Part shown: positions 1-13,200 of the stretch, in pieces
Layout: every line of letters begins with the position of its first letter
Numbering within the stretch: the stretch's first letter is position 1
Assembly: GCA_950022655.1 (NCBI GenBank)
Contig: OX465581.1
Span: 32,831,300 to 32,895,299 of the forward strand
From: Alentia gelatinosa
Lineage: Eukaryota > Annelida > Polychaeta > Phyllodocida > Polynoidae
Length of the DNA stretch: 64,000 nucleotides
Direction of reading: 5' to 3'
Notes under the pieces: model-generated
Told to the model about the DNA's origin: nothing
What the model saw: only the letters and a program-made list of their open reading frames with translations
Database searches by the model: none
Program-made: the position numbers and the translations under genes

Positions 1-79
1 TGGACGTTCTGGCAATTTGTTATAGTCTGGCATGATGTGTGGGATCCTTGGTATGAGTGGATCAACCCATGGCATGGCA
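1..79 (-). CDS. Possible partial exon running off the left edge
   Basis: On the minus strand a good polypyrimidine tract and AG (at 81-80) precede an open frame from 79 to the window edge. It reads as a Pro-rich segment containing PWVDPLIPRIP and MPDYNKLPERP. A second frame is also open over this short length, so openness proves little. I do not recognise the family. If real, the gene continues to the left of the window on the minus strand. Confidence 0.2.
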
Positions 80-3000
80 CTACAGAAGGAAGACAAAGTC
101 CCATTTTTTTAATGCAGAACCCCTTCAAGTACTCAATGTAGAGTTCTCGATGACGAGTTTTCTTTGCTCATAGTGTTCTTCCATAAAAATGGTAATCTTT
201 GAAGAAGAAAAATAATGGTTTTGTGAGACTACATTGATGCTAGGACAAATGTACTAGTATGTGTCCATTGTTGTCTCCCTCTACATCAGTCTGTCAGACA
301 GAAGGAGGATGCACACCCATCTCCCAGTAGAGAAACGGGACTGTAACCATAGACACTGATCTCCAGGGAATAACACAACTATAAACTTAATTTTTTGAAG
401 TGGGAACAAACCGGGCCAACAACACCCGGATTGTTAACGCAGGAAAGTTTTTACCATTCAATGAAATAACTATAGTTACCTTGTGCATTAATCATTACTA
501 AGCAGTACAACTTAGCTGATTTCTTGTGATATGCGAGGAGTGCATTTCGTTACAATTATCAATTCTTGTCATTGAACACTAATATGGGAGTCTGCCTCAT
601 TGTTTAGCTAAAAGTGTCGACCCCTGGAGGAAATAGTGAACCCCCATGGAAATACAAAAAAGGTTGGCCCCCCTTGGAATACCCAAACCTTTTGGCTCCA
701 TGCCTTGGGATACCAAAAAGAAAGTCCCCTCGGCCATAATCATTGCACGCTCCCTGACAAGCATGAACCCAACTTTATTGTTTATGTATAAAGTGGTCCA
801 TACTCCAATCTCTGCTAAGCTTCCATTCTGTGTATGCAGCCCTGTGACGAGCTTGACCAGCACCAACGCTTCACCAGCTACACAAGCTAACTACCAACAA
901 CGCCTGTATAAAAGGGAACTGGGACAATATACAGCAGCTCAGGTACAGCCTGCACTTCATGGTGCTCTGGATCAATATCACCTGTAATAAACTCAGAGCA
1001 ACCAGCAAGACGTCGTTTGTTCCTCCTGAACCTATGTTGCTAGCTACTCAAAGCTATAGCAAGTGTCACAGAGTTACGGTATAGCTTAAAAGGGAAGTAA
1101 TTTATGAATGGGGTAATTGTAACAAAATTATCAAATTTCAGATTTATGTAAAATATGCTACTATAATTATGTGTTCCAAATATGGTTTGGTTTGGAAAAA
1201 GTATGATGTAGATCTATTTCGCACATGATGGGCTACTGGAATCAGGTCTATGAAATGGCTTCGCCCTCATAATTATTTGGCCATGGGTTTTTCCCAGCAT
1301 GCTTTGAAAAATTTCAGAGCCCTTAAATTTTCCTAATTGGGTCCTTATCAAATGCGTATGCTCTTCTTTGTTCTATTGCGTACTAGAGTATGAAAGGGTG
1401 GGGGTCAACAATTTCAGAAATTCTGACGGTTTATGGAGGACGTTGATGTAAAGTATAAAAAATATTGAGGATTTAAACACAAAAAAATTTCAAAAATTTT
1501 CGGTTTTTCAGCTATTATGGTGGATTTCACATGATTCAGATTCTTTTGTAGTGGCTACTTAGCAGTCAATGTTAGTATCACATAATGAATGACTAAATGA
1601 AAAAAGTCCTTCAATACCAATATATCAATATTGAGATTGAACCATTTTTCACTGAAACAGAAATTTGCTAGAACCACAAATATGCATTACGATATGATTA
1701 AAACTGAGATACAAATTGAACTCAATGTGTTTCTTTTGATTTAAATGATGGATATAACGCAGAAATGAGACCCCCTTGTTTTTTGGCCTATAAAAACTGA
1801 CCCACTGGGCAGAACCCAGTTACTGGGCAGAACCCAGTTGAATTAATCTTTTCCTATAGCCAAGACTATCTACTGATACCCATCTACTGATTCAGGGATG
1901 AACGATTAGTTCCAAAATCGTATCGTATAAAAGGAGTCGGTGAACTTGTCGCAGTCAAATTATGTAAGCCCTCGCACGGCCGGCGGCCTTCCAAAAGAGG
2001 GGATGGTGGGTGTTTGTCCTAAACAAATCAGTCTACACTTACCGACAGATATACGATTATGTACCCCCGTGGTTCACTAATCGGTGGCTCAAACTTGCCT
2101 AGCTGTCCTACATCTACCGATTACGGCAAACCCCGTTACGATGCCTTGGCTGAGACAAATTACCATCTGTTTGTTGCCAACAAAGGTACATAAATGTTCC
2201 GGAATAGGCAGATGGGCATTGGGCTTTACCATTGATAACCAAGTGGTTTTTAAGTGATTTTCAAGGATTTGTATTTCGATTCACTCCTGACACCAAAAAT
2301 ACATTATCCCATAGAATAACCCATATATAGTAGCAGACAAGGATTGTTTAGAGATCCGATAGAGGTACAATGTATTAAGCAATAAGAACGTATCCTCAAT
2401 GCAAGTCAAGTGAAATCCTACTATTGCCAATGACATTCTGCAGTTCAAACGCACTATGATCATCTAATAATTGAAAACCATTCGCAATGACTTATTTCAG
2501 GTTTTATTCAATCGCTCGAACAAAGACAACTGTTGTTGTAAACGTCGCCTGTAAGTACAACCGTAAATGAATATCATATTAAAATATATTTTATTAAATA
2601 ATTAAATAGTGGGATGTAAAAACTAATCTATTCCCACAAATAAATATAACACAACGTAGCAAGGATTACAAGTGCACTTATTCTGCATTCTAGTATTTCC
2701 CGAAATATGCAGAACAATGTTTTATTTATCTGGAATTGGCACAGACATGGGTGTAATTTAATACCATAGAAAGTCAGTTGAATGTGTATATAAGGGGAAT
2801 GTGATGTTCGCAACCTTCTTTGGTGACACTTTAACGGATGTACACGGATTGATACTCTTTAGGATTTCACCAGAGATTCCCTACTCACTATCTAGCGATT
2901 TGCATATTGGCTCACTAATCAAAGTTACATAGTGCCAGTATATTTCCATATGCCGTTCATGTATATACTTAAGTCATATATTAAGTTTATTTGTCATTGT

Positions 3001-4266
3001 AAATACATTCATTTTGGGTAAAGAATCAAAGAAGCAATACAAATAATTGTATTCTAACTACTCTTTTCATCAAGTAGATATTAACATATAACCAACTATA
3101 ACTAGACACGAGATAATCTTATTATGCAATCATTCTCTTTGAACAATCAAACAAGTTACATTTATAGCAAAATCATATATATAATGACTGACTTTGTAAA
3201 GGAACTCTTTTTAAAACTATAATCCTTTGTTATGCCCACTATTGTCCCCCTCTGGTGTTATTTTCCCATTTCACACAAAGACTGTGGTATAAATATGACA
3301 AATAAAAATGCTCATCTATCAACATCTATTGTTCGATATGAAGTTAAGAAGTTGATGACACATAGAATACCAAATTGATTTTTACAGTTAATCATGATAC
3401 AGGGTTTACAGTTGAAGTTGGTCAAAAAGGGTTGAAAGCTGTCAAGACCCCAGGCAGGATGACCAGGGAAATAGTGTTAGTCTTAGTTAGTTTTCTCCAT
3501 TCTATCCAATCATATAGCTGAATGGAGAACTTGATGAGAGTGCACATTTTCAACCTACCAAGTGGAGGTGAAAGTTTTTGCCCTCAGTCTATTTTGATTC
3601 GTGGATAGTTAAGGTGAAACATAAAGGTTTCTGGAATATTTGGGTATGAATGGTTGCTTGATTTATAAAATGTCTTAATCACTCAAAATTTGTTGAAATT
3701 TTAAGGACATTGCCTTACCACAGGCGAAGTGTTGAACCTCAACTGGAAAGTAGAAGTGTAAACCCTGCTGATATCAATGAATCATGATTTCGTGACGTCA
3801 TTTAAGACTCATGGCGTCCAAGACTAACAATGGACAGGATCATAATCTTGATAGACGTAGATATCGCAATAATCAGAACAACAGACAAAAGGGCTAGTCA
3901 TTCCACCAAGCCGACAACACCAGGAGGTTGCCAAGCATACTTACAGTGAGCAAAACACCGGCCCAACAGGTAATAGGCGGAGAATCAGTGGGGAACCGGC
4001 TAGAGCGAAAATATTAGGTCATTTCTCTAACCTCTTTCTGTAACCGGCGCCATTTCGTGGTCGAATTGGGCGTCATTTGACGGCCAAACTGTGCAATTTC
4101 GCTGGTCTGGTTGAACACAGGTTTAAGGCATGGGATAGACTCTTATTAGAAGTAGGATAACAGTGGACGCTACACTCATATTTGCTTGATACTAACAGCC
4201 TAAAACTAGTTTTCGGCCACATTTTCTACGCATATATATACTGATAAATGTTATGAATGCACAATG
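80..4266. other. Stretch with no gene recognised
   Basis: AT-rich sequence with only short, unconvincing ORFs. I found no recognisable exon, RNA gene or bounded transposon. It holds one perfect 18-bp tandem duplication (1804-1839). By position it would be downstream flank of the minus-strand SPDYA-like gene. Confidence 0.5.
1804..1839. repeat. Perfect 18-bp tandem duplication
   Basis: ACTGGGCAGAACCCAGTT occurs twice back to back. Each copy is itself an imperfect hairpin (ACTGGG...CCCAGT). Confidence 0.9.
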
Positions 4267-7200
4267 TTACTCCTCTTTCTTGGCCCATAGGTCGTCCTCA
4301 GCCGCCGCTAATGTCTTGCGAAGTACTAAAAAACAAAGAATGTTAATTACAAGTCAGGAAACTATACTGACACAAAAGTTGATATATTGGTAGTGAGCTC
4401 CATTGGCAAGCGAGTCGGCAGTTAGTCAAGTGGGCAGGTATTTAAGTAGCCAGTAAGACATGTGGAAGGGCAACTAGTCAATGGGCATTCAGTCAAGTGG
4501 GCAGGTGGTAATGGAGGATAGTCAGGTATTTCGCCACTCATGTGGTAAGGTAGTAAGCGAAGTCAAGTGGGCAGTAAGTCGGGGGGGTGGGGGGGGGGGG
4601 GGGTTCAGTCACGAAAATCGTTAATAGCGATCGTTTAGTGTCAGTGTCCTATAGACCTACAATAATGGAGGATCGGCCAACGATCGTTAATTATGACACG
4701 TCGAGCAGTTTGAGGTGTCCTATAGTAGTGTTAATTGTTTTGTATCGTAAGTGAAATTGTCGCCCAAAAGGTCGTAACCAACGACAGGCTTGGACATATA
4801 CAGGTATAATGGGTAGTTGTAACTTTTTTCAGATGCTAAAATGTATTGGAGCTAGGAAATATTTGGAGAGAGTTTTTATAAATATCTGCCATATCTATTC
4901 CCAAAATTTCATAATTTTCCTTTGGTTACTCCGATCATGAGAGACATTATTCTAGAGCATCATGGTTTTTTTACAACTGCGGGTAGGCCTACTGCACCAC
5001 TTGGCTGCGTCTGCAAAACCTACTGCAGTGCTCCCCACCTTGAAAGCATCGCTTATAATGATTGTGATGACTGAAAAATACCATGACTACTATAGTATTA
5101 TGGGTTTTCTAAGACAATCGTTTCGAATGACCGTTTTGGCGCCGATCTCCTGTGGCGCGCTACAATCGGGTCTAAAGGACACCTGACATCTTTTGACATC
5201 AAAATCCTTACTAACGACTGTCATTACTGAAAAAACACCTCCCAGGCTGGTGGGTTGTCAGGTAAGTGATTAGTCAGGTGGGCAGGCAGTCGGGTGGGCT
5301 GTTGATATAGGGTGTGCGGGTGAAACAGTGTCCAGGGACCCGTTTCATAAGTTTGTAATCGTTCGTTATTTCCCCTTAGCGGTCCCTTAAAGAAGTTTCT
5401 GTTTCATGAAATTCTAAAGGGTGTTCCTCAGTCACGATAATCGATAACAGTGACTGGAGGCATCAGTGTTATATAGACCTAAAATTGTGGAGGACCGGCC
5501 CCAGCACACTTACAACCATAATCTTTACTGTTCCATTTAGGTACATATCTGGGCCCTGTTTTTTGGTCACATCATTTGTGAGTGTCGCAGGCCTACGATC
5601 GCACAGCCGATCTACGACCTTTTTGGACGACAAAAGATGGCCGGTGTTTTATAGACACGATCGTAGTGCGGCACGGACGATCGCCGCGAAAAATGTCGGC
5701 AGCTACGACAAGTATAGAACTGTCTTAGGTTCTATAACACATCACTGTGCGTATATAGAAGATTTTTCCACTTCCCGACGGAATTAAGCAATGAAATTTT
5801 AACACGAGTAAGGGGTACATATAACCTATAATCGTGACAAATATGAAGAAAAACGGCCGTAGCATACCAAAGTTATCGGCGTTTGAATTTCGTCATAGCA
5901 AACGTCTGCTCTGGTGGCCATTGCACCCTCCCACCTCCCGTGCACAGCGAATGTCGAGGTCACTGCATATATCAGGGTCACGTGAGCATAGGGCTACACT
6001 GGCCACCAGAGCAGAGATGGCTATGACGAAATTCAAACGCCGATAACTTCGGAACGGTGTGGCCATTTTTCTTCATTTTTGGGACGATTATAGGTTATAT
6101 GTATACCTTACTCATGTTAAAATTTCATCGCTTAACTCCTATGGGAAGTGAAGTTCCGCATTCGGTACGACATGTCCATAGATGTCTTAGGCCTACGATA
6201 GTTTGGGAGACAAATTTACCCACGTGACCTTCCATGTGTCGTGACTATAGCACACCTCAGACAGCCCTACGTGTCGTAGGCCTGCGATAAATGGCCGACC
6301 CCCTAAAATGTCGCGTCTATAATACACTGACAGCAAAAACATGTCGGCCATAACGATTGTCGTGACTGAAAAACAGGGCCCTGAAATCGTTGATGAAATA
6401 GTTTACCCAGTCACGGCGGGTGATGCCATACGGCATCAACTGTGCTGGGGCCGGTGATGCAATATGGCATCAACTGTGCTGGGGCCGGTGATGCCATATG
6501 GCAACAACCGTCCTAGGGTGTGAATGTCAAAGGGCATCATTTTCTTTAATTTGCATAAGTTAGTCTTTTTTTAATAAAATAGGAAATATTGGATATACAA
6601 TCATGAAATCTTCACAGAATATAGATGCAACACCCAGCCAATGATTTCGGGTGAAATGGACAACAAGATTAATGATATTCTATCACGCCCTAAACCATAG
6701 AACTATCACAATAGGCCTGAGACTTCCCGCCCCCTGGCGGTATAAATTAGCACTAGTACCAACCCTTTACCACATACTATTGCTACAGGTACCCGCCCTT
6801 AAAGGGCTAAGGCTTGTTGAGGTGGAAATAATTTCAAAATCTTGGTTTCCCATGTGGACCCCTTGAAAATGAGTGAAATCTGACTCCTAACCCCACCCAA
6901 AGTGAACCAAAATCTGTCAATTGTTCGGTAACCCCCAGCACACCTAGGGCCATACTTTTAAGTTCTATTTAGGAACGTACTTTGTACTTTGACGAAACTT
7001 TGAGTCACTTGGGTGGTTGGCGGGCAGATTTCCCTCAGTTTCAGGTTAAAACAGACCTAAAACGAGTCACTCTCGAGTTTGACAGCGAGTTGCGCTGTGA
7101 GTGTTACATCTCTGTTGATATCCGACCAACCAGTAACAAGCAGTAGACTTTACTTATTTGACATTAGAATGAATCACAATACTCTAGTACAGTCCGTTGT

Positions 7201-10200
7201 CGCCAGGGCCAGGGCGCACAGGCTCAAACAAAGACTATTATGAGCTGCCATTTTGAAACAGGGATTCCTGCCTCCATCCCAGAATGCAGCTGAAAAATGG
7301 CGGATCGCTGGTTCTCATGTTCTGTTGTAGGCTTGCCTGCAACCAGTGTCTCTGGCGGGTGTTTCGTTGAGATTCCCTCTTGTCAAACTGATGCTATAAA
7401 TCTTTTTTTATATATGCTTTTATTCACATCTTTCAGAAAAAAGCTCATGAATAGAATGGCCAACCCATTGTAAAGCCTAGAGGCCTAGACTAGCTAGGTG
7501 TAGACCTTAAGAAGAAGGGGTGTAAGGACTCAAACAGATGTACTAGGTACTACTATGAGTCACGAACTTAACTGAGCTTTAATGCTGATTTAATGATATG
7601 TTCAGGCAGATTATATACACCCAGCAGGTGGCATCTGGATTCAGGGTAAGTTTGTAAACTCTGTGCTGGGATTGGCTGTTGGAACAACAGCCAATCAGGA
7701 CTGACCAGTCTCATTCCAGCCTATTGCACATGCCAAGGAGGGCCGCTCATGTCACTAACAACACATGTGTCAGTGTTATGTCAGAGCACCCTGCCCCATG
7801 TGGCCGGACTGGGAGCTAGAGTGAGCAATAATGAGGGTGATTATGCCATTCACTACATGGCTGCCATACAGTCAACATCAAGACAGGGAGGGAGCTACTA
7901 CAAGATGGGGACTGTCCTAATGCAACCATTTTGGTACTAATAAATATGGGTAATTTAGATCACTTAATCTCTTCGCATAGGAACCAATATAATTGGTCAT
8001 AACAGGGATGTATTGACTGGCACTTCACACCATGATTGCTCTCACGGAGGTAGTTGGTCAATAATACCCATGCCGCCCGTAGGAGGCGTGATCTGTAAAC
8101 GGACTAGAATCACAAGGAACAACTTTGGCTTATAATTGACAATGTTAACAAATCACCAGGTGACGCCATCATTAATTGTAGGGTATGCCTTCAAAATCTG
8201 ATGTCAGCCAATCCTGATTTGGAAGGAAGTGGCCAAATAAGTACATGAAATCATATTGCCTGGAAAATAGTGCCAAAAGGTACGAAATTATGAAAAATAT
8301 ACATTAACTTTAAAAAGGCTACTCACCCTCCAAACTGGGCCATGACCGTAGCACAATCCTGGTGCTCTTGCAGCATGACCCGGGGTCGGTATCTGGTGAG
8401 GAACTTGCGCTGGAGGTCAGGTACCATGAAGGCGCCTCAGGGCTATTTTTGCTACATTGGTGCAGGGTGTCACATTCCTTGCATATTCGCGGTGAGGCGT
8501 CTGGTCCACGTGGATATCCGTCCTCATCATCATCGGGAGGTGTGCGGAATGCACCACCATGATGATGGGGCCGGTTACGGCTCCACAACCAGTGGTGTGG
8601 TTCAAGGGCCATAATCTGCAGAAGTATTCAGTATGATTATATAGCCAGTTCAATCTAATCAATGTTGTCGAAACCTAGTATCATCTTTATTTATGTCTAG
8701 TGACTTAAGTTCCTCTAGTAAAACCTCTAGAGATATTATGAATACGTGAAGAAACAGTGGATAATGTGTCGCGCTGGAACTACAGGTGAAGAGTCCATAT
8801 TGCCTACCTCGTCACAGCATCTCTTGCTGACAGCAGCCCTGTAGGACATCCGCTTCCATAACCTATCTCTCCTTCTCCAAAAGTCTTGGTAGTGGTTCCT
8901 CCAGTTGTAACCAAGAGCCCATGGAAATATTTCATACTTAAATTCCTCTTCATCTTCCTCCATATCGTTTGCAAGGTACCTGGATTGAAAGACTTATATC
9001 AATGACATTCTTACTGGATCATGCCGTTTCCAAGGATGGCTCTTGTATGTGATTCTGCATACCTATCATGTCTGTGAGCGGAATAGATTACCAGAAAATT
9101 CAGTCTAGGTCCACTGAACTTCAGATGAACTTCAACCGGAATAATTCAATTAACAAGAAGCAGATAGAATTCGGTCGTAGACGGACAATGCAAAAATCTG
9201 TGAGAATTCCAAACTTTTCCAGGACTGGAAAAGCAAAAGGCATTTATATTCCAGGGGTTCCAAGCTCTGTACGAACCCTGAGTCACCCTCTTTTTGAATG
9301 ATCACTAATAAAGAATGTCTAAAACACATATCCCTGTATGGCAAGTCTGTTTTGAAGTTCATTTGGGCTGTAATTGGTCTCCAAATGACAACTATGGAAA
9401 ACAGTGGTCAAGAGCTCAGAACACCTGAGATTGAGCACTATGCTATGATCATTTATCCATAGAACATGATGACTGTAGTGTTTTGATGTTTGATGGATTG
9501 GTAGTTATTTGATGATTACTTTAGAGACAGTGAAGCACATGGTTTGGTTGATGCTGTCGTGGTTTTATTTCCTGCCGCAAAATGGCAGCACACACATAAA
9601 ATATAGTACACTGTCGTAGGATATTAACAGGAGACAGTACTGAGCTGGTAGGTGTGTTTATCTTGAAAACGTCTTGAATCTTTAATAGTGACTTAACAAT
9701 AGTCTCGACAATAAAATACCTCCCAACTGCCCCCCCCCCCCCCTCCTCCCTTTAACAAGATTGACCTTCTCGTACATACTGCAGTAGACACAACAGTCCC
9801 TCAACAGTGGGTCAACATCGAACATCGTACTTAATGGTTACTTACAAAGCTATGAAAAAGTTCCGTCTGTTGAATTCTCTTAGTCGGAAGGAAGCCCGTT
9901 TGAAGTATGTAAATACCATAGCGAGTAGGTACTGAAAAATACATTAGCTAGTCTATGAACAGTTCAAGATTATATCTATTTCACAGACCTTTATATCTAT
10001 GTTCAGGGATGTCATAAAACGGGGTGTCATAAGGATCAGACAAAAAATATTGGGTCAAGTTATTGAAGAGTTGACGTTGCAACTCACGGAACGCAAGTCT
10101 ACATCATGTGGTAAAAAGCAAGTGTATGAACAAAGATTTATATTTTTCATATTTTTCAAGAAAATATTCTTGAAAGCTTTACGAAACATTTCTTTTCCAA

Positions 10201-13200
10201 CAAAGTTCTTGAAACACAACGCCATAAGAGTGATATTTTCGAAAATCCAAGGAATATTACAACTTAATCAACGCAATTAGATTGCTTTTTACATATGTTA
10301 CTCGCAGTGTTAATATGTTTTAACTATTTAACCCTTAGGACCCTGAGGGGTTCAAAGTGACCACCAAATATTTAAGCTCTTCACTTTCCAGTATCATATC
10401 TACAAAATAACACATCAGTGGAAGCGTATTCGAAACGTTTACAAATATCAAAATCGAGTTGATTAAAGAAGGAGCAATGATAGTAGTAGCTATGTGGAAC
10501 GACCATATTTTAATTGTCAGGATTAATAATATCAATACACCGTCACAAGTTAACGTCATAATGCAGGTAAAAATAAAGTCGGTAGTAACTAGTTATGTGA
10601 TTAATATCAAAAGACACGAAAAAATCGAACAGTTAGTTCATGGAAATACCAACGAATCGATAACATTTTTCAGGATAATAATGGAACTATGACTAACCTT
10701 GTCCGCAATTCTATTACAGCAGTCCATACTCAAAAATTTCAATATGGCAGGATCCTCTGTATAATGAAGTAATTACAATCAAAAGATTTCGGTTTTTTAT
10801 CAAAGGCATATAAGACAATCAGGGTTTAAAAAAAAGGTTTACCCTCTCGCTTCTGTGGTCAGAGTGGGTCACAGACACTAAGATATGTTCATCGCTGTTG
10901 GGGACTCAGACCGCCCACGGCCGGCTCGGCCTTCCGGCAATCCTACGCCTCCAGCCTATCAAATCTTCCCTCCATCAGTCTGTGAGAGTGCCAGCCTAGC
11001 CAGAGCATAGACTTCTTCTATGGGAGTAGAGGTCTCTGGGGGGAGAACGTAACCTAGGGAATGTGGGCGGGGTGATAGTGACACATAGGCCCCCTACCCG
11101 TTGATGCTATCTATAATGGTAGTTTCCGGTTCTGGGACCTTTATTGCGCTGGATTTTACCATTTAGTTCGAAAACAACAAACTCTGTGGGGTGAATGTCA
11201 TCGGCCTACTCAGATTCCCCCTTGTCAAACTGATGCTATAAGGCCACTCAAAAAAAAAACTTGTTTCTCATCACCAAACCATGAAAAATATGACGAGGGC
11301 GCTTTTTTTTTTTTTGCTATATTAAAGATGGCTTTTGAAGTGCCATAAAATGGGCTTCAGACATACAGTAAAACCCCCCATAAGCGGACACCCTCCCATC
11401 CGGGCCAAAGTGGCCGCTTACGCAGGGTGTCTGCATACAAAGGGTTTCCAGATCTTTATTGGCTATACATTTAATGCATCCTTGACATCAGGAGTTTTAA
11501 TCTGATACTAAATACACATACCTTTCATAATTTCTATCAAGGTTCACCTATTTTTTTTTTTTTAAATCGTTTTTTCTGATGCGCGCGGTGATGAGAAACA
11601 AGTTTGTTTTTTTGAGTGGCCTAAGTAGAACAACGAATCACGATATCCCTTCCACGCATAGGGGACGGGTCAATCGTGGTCATGCACACAGTACACTTAT
11701 ACGGACCGTCACCCAAAGGCGGCGCGGTGCATAAACAGCCTATACCACTTCAACCACAAGGCTTACCCAATGTTGTACGCAGCAGGGAGCCAATGGCACT
11801 TGACCTATGGCACCAATGAGACTTGACCTATCTTTTACCACTATGCTGTCGCGAACTAAGGTCACGTCGCGAACAGCGAAGTGACAGACCACCCCAACAG
11901 TAACATGGCTTATGAAACACAACTTTATTTTTTCCGCTGTTGGTGCCACTGTTCATGTCACAAACTTGCTTGTGACATCTGGGAGCTGTTTCAAAACGTG
12001 GGTTAAGTCTATGGTTTTGAAACAGCTCCCAGCTGCTGACTAGTGAAATGTGTATACCCTCTCGCTTCTGTGGTCACAGACACATAACTTTATTTCCCGT
12101 AGGAATTAAGCTATGGAACTTTAGCCCCAGTTAGGGAAACATATAACCTATGACCACGCCAAATATGAAGGAGATAACCCCGCCCAATCCAACGATATAC
12201 ACGTTTGAATTTTGTCATAGCAAATGCTGCTCTGGTGGCCAATGTAGGATTACTCAAGCAAGGTCGATAATTTATGCGGCGACCTTTACCATGACACCAC
12301 TTGTTCCCGATAGCACATGAGTAAGCGAGAGGGTACCCTACATGTTTTTCCGCTATGCTGTCCCAAATTTGAGACACATCCACAACAGTGAACTGACACA
12401 CCACCCCAACAGTGACATGCCTTATGAAACAAAACTTTAATTTTTTCCTTATTCCTGTCACTATTGGTGTCACTAAACATGTCACTAACTGTATAGTGAC
12501 AGCCTTTTATTGAAACGGGCCCGTTTCACTAGTTTCATGACATGTCTGTGTGAGCTGTGAAAGCATCCCCTTTAATGTTAGTACCTGGCTAGTCCACTAG
12601 GTGTAGTGTCATCCACTCACTTGGTCACTCTCCAAGCCTAACCCAGGCGGAGCTGCTCTCCACCATTGGAGATGGAGGCTGGGAATCAGGCCACAGAGAC
12701 CAGTGGTACTTTCAAGTGAACCGGAGCCTCTAAATCGCCTATTATCACCCAAACCGTTCTGTCAAGTCCCTCGCTATACCTCTTGTGACCTCAAGTTGAG
12801 ACCGGTCTCAAGTTGAGACGGAATTTGAGTATTGCAGTAGGTTCAGCAAAAACTAGCTGAGTGGTACAGTGCCTAGCATTATGGCAGGCCCCTTTGGGGG
12901 AGATATCTATACTCTAGCTCTTTGATCTTATGAAATTAAGCTGCCTTTCAATGTTTCACTATGGTTCCCTTAACTCCCTACACCCATCACTGAGCAGGAT
13001 GAGATAATGATTAAACCCAGGACATGATGTTTTTCACATGGAACACTTTATACAAATGTGAGCATGGTTAGAGTTTTGACACTTCCCAATTATCACTCAC
13101 TTCTTTTGCACCTCTATTAGTGAAGAACACCTGGGGGCCGTTTCACTAGTGGGGTGGTAAAAGCAAGAGTTAGGACTGCAACAGTGCTAGCAACAGTGCT

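Noticed and set aside
5834..6046. ORF inside the 5.8-kb element
   Set aside because: It spans a palindrome and has no recognised motif; openness follows from the two inverted arms.
8191..8213. Tiny alternative last exon for the Speedy-like gene
   Set aside because: It has an AG and the right phase and adds six residues before a stop, but so short a segment is easily chance. The exon at 4325-4267 is more convincing.
8327..8455. Alternative frame of Speedy exon 5 ending in a protein-like stretch ([18 protein letters not shown])
   Set aside because: It looks coding-like, but it cannot be reached in frame from the preceding exon without a frameshift. I keep the frame that continues the Speedy homology. 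An alternatively spliced or erroneous base here cannot be excluded.
8342..8614. Plus-strand ORFs opposite Speedy exon 5
   Set aside because: They are the antisense shadow of the minus-strand exon, which has splice sites and family similarity.
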